From: Paramesorhizobium leguminum
Lineage (GTDB): Bacteria > Pseudomonadota > Alphaproteobacteria > Rhizobiales > Rhizobiaceae
Direction: 5' to 3'
Length of the DNA stretch: 64,000 bases
Assembly (NCBI RefSeq): GCF_003217235.1
Contig: NZ_QJTF01000002.1
Span: 62,001-126,000 of the forward strand
The notes below the pieces were generated by a model, which saw only the letters and a list, made by a program, of their open reading frames with translations, was not told the DNA's origin and did not search any database. This document shows positions 34,634 to 43,316 of this stretch, piece after piece. The position numbers were made by a program, and so were the translations under genes. Positions within the stretch are counted from its first letter, which is position 1, and each line of letters starts with the position of its first letter.

Positions 34634-35605
34634 TTGGGCGGATTTGCATCCATCGGCGAATGCATGATCGAGCTTTCGGGAGCCAGCGGCGATATCTGGC
34701 GCATGGGCTTTGCCGGCGATACGTTCAACACGCTGTGGTATGTTCGCGCCCTCAGCGCGGCCAATTATCCGGTGGATTATGTGAGCGCCTTCGGCGACGA
34801 CCCGTTTTCCGAAAAACAGCGCGATTTTTTTGAGGCTAACGGCATCGGAACCGCCAAAAGCCCCATCATACCGGGCGCCCGCCCCGGCCTTTATGCCATC
34901 ACGCTCGATGGCGCCGAACGCTCCTTCACCTATTGGCGCAGCGACGCCGCGGCGCGAAAACTGGCGAGCGACCCGCAGGCGCTTGCCGCAAGCCTCAAAG
35001 ACCGCGATATCGTCTATTTCTCGGGCATCACGCTGGCAATTCTTGCCCGCGCCGACCGAAACGCCTTATTCGAATCAATCGCCACCGCCCGCAGCAACGG
35101 CAGCCGCATCGCCTTCGACCCGAACTACCGCGCCCGGCTCTGGGAAAATATCGAGACCGCCCGCGCCGTGATTGGCGAAGCCATGCGCCTTGCCGACATT
35201 GCCCTCCCCACCTTCCCCGACGAGAAGGACCTGTTCGGCGATGCGTCGCCCGAAGCCACGGCCCGGCGCATCGCGGCATTTGGCGTGAAGGAAATCGTGG
35301 TCAAGGATGGCACCGACCCGGCTCTTTTATTGACGCCGGAACAGGAAGAATGGGTACCCGCAATCACCGCCAATGCCATCGACACGACCGGCGCAGGCGA
35401 CAGCTTCAACGGCGCATACCTCGCCGCGCGATTACAAGGTCTAGCTCCAGCCGACGCCGCCAAACGCGCCCACACGGTGGCTGCGCGCGTCGTGGAGTTC
35501 TATGGGGCCCTTGCTCCGATGGAGGAAGCCAAAGAGGCGTTTGAGCCAGGAACACCCCCCTCTGCCCTGCCGGGCATCTCCCCCTCAAGGGGGGAGATTG
35601 GCTGA
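34634..35605 (+). CDS. kdgK: 2-dehydro-3-deoxygluconokinase-type PfkB sugar kinase
   Basis: 323 residues from the TTG at 34634, with GGGAG seven bases upstream. PfkB features: FASIGECMIELSG at the start, GFAGDTFNTLWYVRAL, FDPNYRARLWE, VKDGTDPALLL and the C-terminal catalytic signature DTTGAGDSFNGAYLAA with the base Asp. KdgK phosphorylates 2-keto-3-deoxygluconate. The last 20 residues (after KEAFEPG) are encoded by an inserted palindromic element that also supplies the stop, so the natural end has been replaced. Substrate is assigned by similarity and could be another keto-sugar. Confidence 0.87.
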   Translation: MGGFASIGECMIELSGASGDIWRMGFAGDTFNTLWYVRALSAANYPVDYVSAFGDDPFSEKQRDFFEANGIGTAKSPIIPGARPGLYAITLDGAERSFTYWRSDAAARKLASDPQALAASLKDRDIVYFSGITLAILARADRNALFESIATARSNGSRIAFDPNYRARLWENIETARAVIGEAMRLADIALPTFPDEKDLFGDASPEATARRIAAFGVKEIVVKDGTDPALLLTPEQEEWVPAITANAIDTTGAGDSFNGAYLAARLQGLAPADAAKRAHTVAARVVEFYGALAPMEEAKEAFEPGTPPSALPGISPSRGEIG

Positions 35606-35713
35606 GAGTTCCGCTTTCGCCAATCGCCAGCGATGCAGAATAGAATGCCCGCGATCGATGAAAGCTAATCTCCCCCCTTGAGGGGGAGATGGCTGGCAAG
35701 CCAGAGGGGGGTG
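35553..35713. repeat. 160-bp double-hairpin element, copy 1 (3' end of kdgK)
   Basis: Ends CACCCCCCTCTGCC and CAGAGGGGGGGTG; each end folds into its own hairpin around CATCTCCCCCTC/GGGGGAGATG. The left part is translated as the tail of kdgK and carries its stop. Same family as the copies at 46863, 48592, 56036, 57864, 61049, 62849 and 63625. Confidence 0.93.
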
Positions 35714-35747
35714 AAATGAAGCGCGCGGCCATCCATCGCGAATTACC

Positions 35748-36764
35748 CTACCCCCGCCCAAACCGATAATGCGTCGTCTGCGCATAAACTTCCCCCGGAC
35801 GCAGCACCGCCTGCGGGAAATACGGAAAGCTCGGTGAATCCGGCCAAATCTGCGGCTCGAAGCACAGCCCGGCGTAATTCTCGTAAGGCTTGCCCGTCAG
35901 CCCCACCGCAGGCCGCGCGACGGTATTGCCGGCATAGAACTGCACACCCGGCTCGGTGGTGGACACATCGAGACGCACGCCGGACTTCGCGCCCTTCGCC
36001 GCCGCACACCATTTGAGCGGCCCGCGCGCTGCGGCGAGGCAGAAATTATTGTCGTAAACCACCTGCGCGCCATCCCGCTCCAGCGCGACCTGCCGGAAAT
36101 CGCGGAAATCATAATCCGTGCCCTCGACAGGCAGCACCCGACCATCCGGCATCAGCGCCTCGTTCGCCGGCAGATAAGCCTGCGCCCCGATCATCACCTG
36201 ATGGTCGAGAATGTCGGTTTCGCCCCCATCGTCGAGATTGAAATAGCTGTGGTGGATGAGATTGCAGATCGTCGGCTTGTCGGTCACCGCCTCGAGCCGC
36301 ACCACCAGCGTTCCGCCCGGGCTTAGCATGTAGGTGCAGTGAACGTTGAGATTGCCCGGAAAGCCCATCTCGCCATCAGCGGCAAGAATCGCCAGCGTGA
36401 CGAAATCCCGCCCCTCCCCGGTCACCCGCCAGACGCGCTTGCCAAGGCCCTTGCGCCCGCCATGCAGATTGTGAGCCCCAAGGAAATTGCGATCCACCTC
36501 ATAGGTATTGCCGTCGATGGTGAAGATGCCGTTGCGAATCCGGTTGGCCGACCGCCCGGCAATCGCGCCCATATGCGGCGAATAGGCGAGGTAATCCGCG
36601 AAATCCTGATACCCCAGAACCAGCGGCGCCTCATGCCCTTCAAGCCGCAGATCCTGAATCGCCGCTCCATAGGTCAAAACTTTCGCGGTCAGCCCCCCGC
36701 CGGATAGCGTGATACGATGAACCGCCTCGCCATCCGGCGTCTCTCCAAAAATTTCCGCTGTCAC
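35748..36764 (-). CDS. galM: Aldose 1-epimerase (mutarotase)
   Basis: 338 residues. Converts alpha and beta anomers of galactose and related sugars. Conserved segments: YGAAIQDLRL, GAIAGRSANRIRNG, NFLGAHNLHGGRKGLGKRVW, the general acid His in NLIHHSYFNLDD and the catalytic base Glu in LCFEPQIWPD. It lies between a kdgK-type gene and gabD in opposite orientation to kdgK. Confidence 0.94.
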   Translation of the reverse strand: MTAEIFGETPDGEAVHRITLSGGGLTAKVLTYGAAIQDLRLEGHEAPLVLGYQDFADYLAYSPHMGAIAGRSANRIRNGIFTIDGNTYEVDRNFLGAHNLHGGRKGLGKRVWRVTGEGRDFVTLAILAADGEMGFPGNLNVHCTYMLSPGGTLVVRLEAVTDKPTICNLIHHSYFNLDDGGETDILDHQVMIGAQAYLPANEALMPDGRVLPVEGTDYDFRDFRQVALERDGAQVVYDNNFCLAAARGPLKWCAAAKGAKSGVRLDVSTTEPGVQFYAGNTVARPAVGLTGKPYENYAGLCFEPQIWPDSPSFPYFPQAVLRPGEVYAQTTHYRFGRG

Positions 36765-36788
36765 GATCGTCTAGTGCCTTTTTTTAAT

Positions 36789-36887
36789 GGTGAGCAGTGA
36801 GGCAGTGAGCAGAAAGCAGTGAAGGATACTATTTACTGCTTACTGCTTACTGCTTACTGCTTACTGCTTACTGCTCACCGCTCACTA
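36789..36887. repeat. Heptad-repeat hairpin, copy 1 (3' end of gabD)
   Basis: Left arm GTGAGCAGTGAGGCAGTGAGC, right arm repeats the 7-mer TTACTGC at least five times, then CTGCTCACCGCTCAC. The arms are complementary and can pair across a short spacer near 36825. The last codons and stop of gabD fall in the right arm. Related copies at 44598 and 54779. Confidence 0.85.
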
Positions 36888-38334
36888 ACCCACCAATGCA
36901 GACATATTTCGTATCGAGATAATCCTCGATGCCCTGATGCCCGCCTTCCTTGCCGAGGCCCGATTCCTTCAAGCCGCCGAATGGCGCCTCGACTGTAGTG
37001 ATCATGCCCTCGTTGACGCCGATGAGGCCGTATTTCAGCCCCTCCATCACCCGGAAGGTGCGACCGAGGTCTTGCGTGTAGAAATAACAGGCTAGGCCGT
37101 ATTCGGTGCTGTTGGCAAGGTCGACAGCTTCCTGTTCTGTCCCGAACTTGTAGACAGGCGCGACGGGGCCGAAGATCTCTTCCTTGAAGAAACGCATGTC
37201 CGGCTTGGCATCCGTAATCACCGTCGGCTCGAAATAGGTCAGCCCCAGCGTAGACCGCTTGCCGCCGGTCACAACCTTGCCGCCCTTCGCCTCCGCATCG
37301 GTGATCAGCTCCTCGACCTTTTCAACCGCACCCTCGTCGATCAGCGGCCCCTGCTGGGTGCCGTCCTCCAGCCCGTTGCCGACCTTCAGCTTCTCAGCCG
37401 CCGCCGCCAACCTCTCCACGAACCGGTCATAAATCCCGGCCTGCGCGAAGAAACGGTTGGTGCATACGCAGGTCTGCCCGGAATTGCGGAACTTCGCCGC
37501 AATCGCCCCTTCGACCGCCCGGTCCATATCCGCATCGTCGAACACGATGAACGGCGCGTTGCCGCCAAGCTCCATCGATACTTTCTTGACCGTGTCGGCG
37601 GATTGCTTGATCAGGATCTTCCCCACTTCCGTAGAACCCGTGAACGTCAGCTTGCGCACCAGCGGATTGCGCGTCAGTTCCCCGCCGATCTCCGAGGCCG
37701 AGCCGGTCAGGATGTTGATCACGCCATCAGGAATGCCCGCCTCCTCGCAGAGCACACCCCAGGCGAGGCCCGAATAAGGCGTCTGCGTCGCGGGCTTCAC
37801 CACCGCCGTACAGCCGGAGGCGAGCGCGGGACCGATCTTGCGCGCCAGCATCGAGGACGGGAAATTCCACGGCGTGATCGCCGCGACGACGCCCACCGGC
37901 TCTTTCGTCACGAGGATGCGCCGGTCGGCCCAGGGCGAAGGCACCGTATCGCCGTAGACCCGCCGCGCCTCTTCGGCGTACCAGAGGATATAGGCCGCCG
38001 ACATGCCAATCTCGCCTTTCGCCTCGGCAAGCGGCTTCCCCTGCTCCAGCGTCAGGAGTTCAGCGAGCGCATCCTGGTTCTCGATGATCAGATCGTGCAG
38101 TTTGCGCATCAGCCGGGCGCGCTCGGCGGCGGAGGTCTTTTTCCAGCTTTCGAAAGCCTTCGCCGCAGCTGTGATAGCGCGCGCCGTCTCCGCCTTGCCA
38201 GATTTCGGCACCGTTCCGAATTTCAGGCCTGTCGCCGGATTGATGACATCGATGGTCTGGCCAGAATCGGCCTCCACCCATTCACCGCCGATCAGATTGG
38301 CCTGTTTCATGAAGTGGCTGGTTTTTTGAAGCAT
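36868..38334 (-). CDS. gabD: NAD(P)-dependent succinate-semialdehyde dehydrogenase
   Basis: 488 residues from the ATG at 38334, chosen because GGAG lies seven bases upstream. Aldehyde dehydrogenase motifs: ITPWNFPSSMLARKIGPALA, FTGSTEVGK, the Glu in SMELGGNAPFIVFDDAD and the catalytic Cys in NSGQTCVCTNRFF. Similarity is to GabD. The reaction ends GABA breakdown by oxidising succinate semialdehyde. The last residues (about VSGEQ) are encoded by a heptad-repeat array, so the native C-terminus has been altered. Confidence 0.9.
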   Translation of the reverse strand: MLQKTSHFMKQANLIGGEWVEADSGQTIDVINPATGLKFGTVPKSGKAETARAITAAAKAFESWKKTSAAERARLMRKLHDLIIENQDALAELLTLEQGKPLAEAKGEIGMSAAYILWYAEEARRVYGDTVPSPWADRRILVTKEPVGVVAAITPWNFPSSMLARKIGPALASGCTAVVKPATQTPYSGLAWGVLCEEAGIPDGVINILTGSASEIGGELTRNPLVRKLTFTGSTEVGKILIKQSADTVKKVSMELGGNAPFIVFDDADMDRAVEGAIAAKFRNSGQTCVCTNRFFAQAGIYDRFVERLAAAAEKLKVGNGLEDGTQQGPLIDEGAVEKVEELITDAEAKGGKVVTGGKRSTLGLTYFEPTVITDAKPDMRFFKEEIFGPVAPVYKFGTEQEAVDLANSTEYGLACYFYTQDLGRTFRVMEGLKYGLIGVNEGMITTVEAPFGGLKESGLGKEGGHQGIEDYLDTKYVCIGGLVSGEQ

Positions 38335-38380
38335 TGCACTTCTCCTCAATATTTGATGCAACCAGAAAGGTAGCGCCGGG

Positions 38381-38623
38381 CTATTTGAGGAAAAGGGGCA
38401 GAGCCGCCAACAAAATGCCTATGGCTGTCGCCAACATGCCACCGTTGACAAGGGTTAAACGCAACGTCTGCGTTTCAAGTGCGGCTCTCAAATCTGCTTT
38501 CGTGGCCAGTTCCGGCATGACGAAATCTCGCACTGCTTCCGCATGATGCTCCGCGTGTTTCTGGTCGATGCCACCATCGCGAAGACGTTTCGAATAACCA
38601 AGAGTATCAAATGTTATAGCCAT
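38381..38623 (-). CDS. Small coiled-coil membrane-anchored protein
   Basis: 80 residues from the ATG at 38623. Layout: MAITFDTLGYSKRLRDGGIDQKHAEHHAEA, a short coiled-coil-like stretch (PELATKADLRAALETQTLRL), then one C-terminal membrane helix (GMLATAIGILLAALPLFLK). This is the pattern of DUF1640-like small coiled-coil proteins. No function known. Confidence 0.7.
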   Translation of the reverse strand: MAITFDTLGYSKRLRDGGIDQKHAEHHAEAVRDFVMPELATKADLRAALETQTLRLTLVNGGMLATAIGILLAALPLFLK

Positions 38624-38764
38624 AGTCAGCCCCCCACACGCCAAGCCGCCCACCTTCGCGCGGCTTTGATCAATCTCAAGATAAGGAGGATGAGCGCCTT
38701 GCGCTACCCTCGTCGCGAGGAAGATTTCTGGCCGGAGCCGACGCCCCGGCCAGAAGCGAATAGA

Positions 38765-40555
38765 TCACGTTTCGAGAGCGGTATTATAACTCAGCCCGTA
38801 CCCCATATAATACGGACGCGCGACGACGCCCAGATTGACATTGTCGTCATAGCTCCAATAGAGGGGCGTCGGCAATTTGCCGACGGGGTTCCGTTTGCCG
38901 ATCAGCACCTCCCCCAGCGTCTTCATCGAGGGGCCGCGCCAGCGGCCATTTTCATAGCCGTAGCGGGCATAGGTCGCCACGCAATTCCTGACGCCGTCAT
39001 ACCATATGACGTCATAGGGCGCGCGTAGCGAAACATGCACCACCGTCTTTTTCAGGTCGTTCTGGGCGTGGAGCATCAGCGTCCTCGCCGGCCCGATCTC
39101 CGGATCATTGGGATCGAGACCCGCCGACATGGTGCCCATGACGAACACGTCGCACGCGTCGATATAGGCGTTGCGCTGGTCCTCGCTGATGGCGCCCTGC
39201 TTCGCAGAGGTCGCTTTGTAGCCATTGGCCGTGAGAGCCTGCGCGATCCCTTCGCCTTGCTCGCCCCATGGTGTGAAGATGAAGAACTTCTTCTGGGTAT
39301 TGCGGACCGGCAACTCGCCAGTATTATTCCGCAACAGCGTGACCGATTTGTCCGCGATCTCCTTTTCCAGCGCGAACGGATCGGCCTTAACACCGCCGGC
39401 TTCCGCCTGACCCGACGAAACGCTGCCGCTCGCCAGCCCGAAGGCGGATTTGAGGCGAAGGATCCGCTCCACAGAGGCGTCGATCTCGGCCGCATTGAGC
39501 ACGCCGCTTTTGACCTTATCCACCACCGTTTTGATGAATTTGGGCAGAAGCGCCATGTCCGCCTTCGAATAAATTCCGATAGGCATCAGGGAAATATCGA
39601 CGCCTGCGGCGAAGACCTTGGCTATGGCGTCTTCTTCCGTGAAATAATTGGTAATCGCGCCCATGCTGAGCGCATCGGAGACGGTCACGCCCTTGAACCC
39701 CAACTGGTTTCGCAGGATCACGGTTTGAATCTCGCGCGACATGGTGGCGGGAACAATGATCATCTCGCCGGTCTTCGATGCCTTGACCTTGGTATTGTCG
39801 AGAGATGGGTACTGGATATGCGCCGTAAGCACGATATCCGGCGCCATGCCCTTGTCGATGGCAGCCTTATAGGGCGCGATATCGATGGTGAACGCATCCG
39901 AACGGTCGCGCGTGATGAGCGGCAGCGTGAGATGAGAATCCGACCACGCGCCCCCATGGCCCGGAAAATGCTTGTAGGTGGTCATCACCTTCTCGCTGCG
40001 TATGCCGGCAGCCAGTTGCTCCGCCAGATCCTGCACATTGGACCAGTTGGCGCCGAACGAGCGCACATTGATAACAGGATTGTGCGCATTGGTGTTGACA
40101 TCGGCGACCGGGGCAAAGGCGACGTTGATGTTGAGCGCCTTCAGATCCTGCGCCATCTGCTTGCCCTGGCTGTAGGCAAGGCTTGGGCTCGCCCCGCCGT
40201 AAACGGCCGCGCCCAGCGCCATATTGCCGGGATATGACGGGTAATCCCCGCGAGGAAGCCGGAAGACATCCCCGCCCTCTTCGTCGGTGGCAAGAAACAG
40301 CCGTGTTCCCGGCTTCGTCTGGATCGACGCGAACCAGGACGTCAGCGTCTTTATCTGGGCGGTGTCCTTCAAATTGTTCGAGAACAGGATCACCCCGCCG
40401 ATATTGTTATCGACGAGGAGGGATTTGACATCGTCGCTCGGCGCCGTCATGTCCGCCCCGTTCCAATGCATGAAATCCAGAATGATTTTCTGGCCGATCT
40501 TCTCCTCGATCGTCATCGAGGCGACCATGCGTTTGATTTCGTCTGTCGTAGTCAT
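38765..40555 (-). CDS. Glycoside hydrolase family 3 (NagZ-like) enzyme
   Basis: 596 residues. The N-terminal GH3 barrel reads IGQKIILDFMHWNG, LFLATDEEGGDVFRLP, NINVAFAPVADVNTN, TTYKHFPGHGGAWSDSHLTLP (NagZ-type KHFPGHG motif) and VTVSDALSMGAI with the nucleophile Asp. A second domain follows from about residue 380, as in two-domain GH3 enzymes. No signal peptide is seen, so cytoplasmic N-acetylglucosaminidase activity on muropeptides is the best guess; other beta-hexosides are possible. GGAGG lies upstream of the ATG. Confidence 0.85.
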   Translation of the reverse strand: MTTTDEIKRMVASMTIEEKIGQKIILDFMHWNGADMTAPSDDVKSLLVDNNIGGVILFSNNLKDTAQIKTLTSWFASIQTKPGTRLFLATDEEGGDVFRLPRGDYPSYPGNMALGAAVYGGASPSLAYSQGKQMAQDLKALNINVAFAPVADVNTNAHNPVINVRSFGANWSNVQDLAEQLAAGIRSEKVMTTYKHFPGHGGAWSDSHLTLPLITRDRSDAFTIDIAPYKAAIDKGMAPDIVLTAHIQYPSLDNTKVKASKTGEMIIVPATMSREIQTVILRNQLGFKGVTVSDALSMGAITNYFTEEDAIAKVFAAGVDISLMPIGIYSKADMALLPKFIKTVVDKVKSGVLNAAEIDASVERILRLKSAFGLASGSVSSGQAEAGGVKADPFALEKEIADKSVTLLRNNTGELPVRNTQKKFFIFTPWGEQGEGIAQALTANGYKATSAKQGAISEDQRNAYIDACDVFVMGTMSAGLDPNDPEIGPARTLMLHAQNDLKKTVVHVSLRAPYDVIWYDGVRNCVATYARYGYENGRWRGPSMKTLGEVLIGKRNPVGKLPTPLYWSYDDNVNLGVVARPYYMGYGLSYNTALET

Positions 40556-40653
40556 CGGTAATAGTCCTCCAATATGGGCGTCACGCCACGGGAGGCACTA
40601 TAGAATTACAACTATAACGCGAGATTTATTCAATAAATAAACTTTTAATTGTG

Positions 40654-41610
40654 TCAGCCAAAAATGCGCGTGGCGATTGAAATCCACATCCCCAGCGTCA
40701 AGGCGGATATCCCGGTGGCGATCACCATCGAGGTGGAGGCGAGCGCCTGCCCCGTGCCGAACCTCGTGGCGATCAGGTAGGAATTGATGCCGGAGGGAAG
40801 CGCGGCGGCGGTAACGGCCACCTTGGCCGTGAGCGGCGGAAGCTGGAAAACCCACGCCACCGCAAGGACGATGGCAGGCATCAGCATCAGCTTGATCGTC
40901 GCAACGAGGCACGCCGCGCGGACATTGCCGGAAATGCCGAATTTCTTCAGCCCCATCCCCATGGCGAAAAGCGCCAGCGGCCCCGCGACCCCTGCCAGCA
41001 TGTCGATGACGGTGGATGCGAATTCCGGCATGGCGAGGCCCGAAAGCCGCCACGCCCAGCCGGAGAGAATGCCAAGCACCAGCGGATTGCGCAGGAGGCT
41101 CTTGAAAAACGTGCTGACCGTCGCGGCAACACTGGTTTCGCCGGTGCTCACCCCGTCGCGGCGCGAGGCCCACTCATTAAGCGCAATGGAAGCGGCCATC
41201 ATCGATGGCATGTGGACGGAAATGATGAGCGAGATCGTCGTCACCCCCTCCTGCCCGAACACGCCCAGCATCAGCGGCAATCCGAGATAGACGAGGTTTG
41301 AGAACGCGCCGGAAACCCCAGCCACCACGCCCGCGCGCCGGTCGCGCCCGAAGACGGTGCGCACGGCCCCGTGCGATATGACCCACGCCCCGACGACGCC
41401 GGAGAAATAGGCCACCCACAGCTCCCATGGCGCGCTGCCGTGGAAATCCGCCGTGCTCGTGGTGCGGAACAGAAGCAGCGGCGTGGAGACGACGAAGACG
41501 AATTCCGAAAGCCCATCCCCCGCCGCCTCGCTCAGCACCTTGAATCGCGCTGCCGCATAGCCGAGAAAAATGATGCTGAAGATGATGAATATCGTGCCGG
41601 CGAGTCCCAT
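40654..41610 (-). CDS. AEC family transporter
   Basis: 318 residues with about ten hydrophobic helices in two halves (LAGTIFIIFSIIFLGYAAARF, VAGVSGAFSNLVYLGLPLMLGVFG and PSGINSYLIATRFGTGQALAST). The pattern GAFSNLVYLGLPL with the late PSGINSYL is typical of auxin-efflux-carrier (malonate permease-like) proteins that export small organic acids. Substrate unknown. Confidence 0.88.
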   Translation of the reverse strand: MGLAGTIFIIFSIIFLGYAAARFKVLSEAAGDGLSEFVFVVSTPLLLFRTTSTADFHGSAPWELWVAYFSGVVGAWVISHGAVRTVFGRDRRAGVVAGVSGAFSNLVYLGLPLMLGVFGQEGVTTISLIISVHMPSMMAASIALNEWASRRDGVSTGETSVAATVSTFFKSLLRNPLVLGILSGWAWRLSGLAMPEFASTVIDMLAGVAGPLALFAMGMGLKKFGISGNVRAACLVATIKLMLMPAIVLAVAWVFQLPPLTAKVAVTAAALPSGINSYLIATRFGTGQALASTSMVIATGISALTLGMWISIATRIFG

Positions 41611-41801
41611 CTGTCCGGCATAGAATCTGGCGCGTCAGGATGCAATCGGAATGGAGGCAAAATCATTTTAGCAAACGCTTTACTTAACCCCGTTTAAGTT
41701 GCCGCTCATACAGCTTGGGACCTTGCATCTTCCCCTCGCTTAAGAAAAACGCTAGACACGCGCCAATTGACCACAATGACGCCTTGAAAAGGAACTGCAA
41801 A

Positions 41802-42083
41802 TTGACGTCCACGTTCGACAGAGTCGCCGACATCATTTCCGAAACCAGCGAGATCGACCGCGACACGATCAAGCCGGAAAGCCACACGATTGACGATCTT
41901 GGCATCGACAGCCTCGATTTCCTCGACATCGTCTTCGCCATCGACAAGGCGTTCGGCATCAAGATTCCGCTTGAGAAGTGGACGCAGGAAGTCAATGACG
42001 GCAAGGTTCCCACGGAAGAGTATTTCGTCCTGAAGAATCTCTGCGCCAAGATCGACGAACTGGTCGCCGCCAAGAAGGCCTAA
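41802..42083 (+). CDS. acpXL: Acyl carrier protein AcpXL
   Basis: 93 residues from the TTG at 41802, with AAGGA eight bases upstream. It carries the very-long-chain fatty acyl group attached to lipid A. The 4'-phosphopantetheine serine is in [41 protein letters not shown] is specific to AcpXL, separating it from the housekeeping AcpP. First gene of the VLCFA cluster, 40 bases before the next gene. Confidence 0.96.
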   Translation: MTSTFDRVADIISETSEIDRDTIKPESHTIDDLGIDSLDFLDIVFAIDKAFGIKIPLEKWTQEVNDGKVPTEEYFVLKNLCAKIDELVAAKKA

Positions 42084-42123
42084 CAAGTCGCCAAGTCTGG
42101 GTCACGGAAAAGCGGCGGGAATC

Positions 42124-43305
42124 ATGCAGAACAATAAAGTCCTCATCACCGGCATCGGCATCGTCTCCTCGCTTGGCGAGGGGCTCGATGCCCACTGGAA
42201 TGCGCTTGTCGAAAACTCCGAGCCGAAGCTGGATGCGACGCGGTTCGCGCCATACACCGTGCACCCGTTGGGTGAGGTGGACTGGAACCTGCAGATCCCC
42301 AAGCGCAGCGACCAGCGCCAGATGGAAACCTGGCAGCGGCTCGGAACCTACGCGGCGGGCCTTGCGCTCCAGAATGCCGGCATCAAGGAAAACGAGGCGC
42401 TGTGCGCGACCATGGACATGGTCGTCGCCGCAGGCGGCGGCGAGCGCGACCTTGCCGTCGATACGCTGATTCTGGCCGAGGGCCGCACCTCGAACGACCG
42501 TGGCGTGATGCTGAACCAGAAGCTTTCCACCGAGCTTCGCCCGACGCTGTTCCTTGCGCAATTGTCCAACTTGCTGGCGGGCAATATCTCCATCGTCCAT
42601 AAGGTCACGGGTTCCTCGCGCACCTTCATGGGCGAGGAAGCTTCGGGCATTTCTGCCATCGAAACCGCCGCCGCCCGCATCCGCTCCGGCCAGAGCACGC
42701 ATATGCTGGTTGGCGGTTCCTACAACACCGAGCATTTCGACATGCTGCTGGGCCATGAGCTTGGCGGCTATCTGAAATCCGATGGCTGGGCGCCGCTCTG
42801 GCAGCGCCAGGGCAGCGCCGGGGGCGGTCTCGTCACCGGCTCTGGCGGCGTGTTCCTCGTGCTCGAAAGCGCCGACCATGCGGCCAAACGCGGCGCGAAG
42901 GCCTATGCCGAGATCGAATCGATCACCAGCGGGCAAATCCGCCGAGGCCGCGACGATCTGTCAAAGACGGTCCGGGATATGATCGAAACGGCCGCCAACG
43001 GCGATGAAGCGCCCTTCATCGTCTCCGGCGCATCCGGCGCGCATGCGCCGACGGCGGCGGAAAAAGCGGCGCTCGACGCCCTGCCCGGCGCAGCCGTGCG
43101 CGGTGTTACCGGCCTCACCGGCCATCTGCGCGAGGCGCAGTTTCCGCTGAGCGTCGCGCTTGCGGCCATCGCCGTTTCGAAAGGCGAGGCCTTCGGCCCG
43201 CTCGGCGAAGGCGAAATGCCCCGGGATAAGCCGGTTTCCGCAGCCATCGCCACCACCATCGGCGTCACGCGCGGCGAAGGCGTCGCCCGTTTGACCCGAG
43301 TCTGA
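42124..43305 (+). CDS. fabF2XL: FabF2XL, ketosynthase homolog without the catalytic cysteine
   Basis: 393 residues. Thiolase-fold ketosynthase similarity across its length (VLITGIGIVSSLGEGLDAHWNAL, GGLVTGSGGVFLVLESADHAA). The active-site region reads KVTGSSRTFMGEEASGISAIE, where active ketosynthases have ACASG or ACSSS, so the catalytic Cys is replaced. The NAHGTSTP segment is ASGAHAPTA here, and GLTGHL keeps the second His. It is likely a partner subunit of FabF1XL, in the manner of a chain-length factor. Second gene of the cluster. Confidence 0.88.
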   Translation: MQNNKVLITGIGIVSSLGEGLDAHWNALVENSEPKLDATRFAPYTVHPLGEVDWNLQIPKRSDQRQMETWQRLGTYAAGLALQNAGIKENEALCATMDMVVAAGGGERDLAVDTLILAEGRTSNDRGVMLNQKLSTELRPTLFLAQLSNLLAGNISIVHKVTGSSRTFMGEEASGISAIETAAARIRSGQSTHMLVGGSYNTEHFDMLLGHELGGYLKSDGWAPLWQRQGSAGGGLVTGSGGVFLVLESADHAAKRGAKAYAEIESITSGQIRRGRDDLSKTVRDMIETAANGDEAPFIVSGASGAHAPTAAEKAALDALPGAAVRGVTGLTGHLREAQFPLSVALAAIAVSKGEAFGPLGEGEMPRDKPVSAAIATTIGVTRGEGVARLTRV

Positions 43306-43316
43306 GGGAGAAGCAG

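Noticed and set aside
36789-36887. CRISPR-like array of short direct repeats
   Set aside because: Units are only seven bases with no spacers, the two halves are inverted copies of each other and no cas genes are near.
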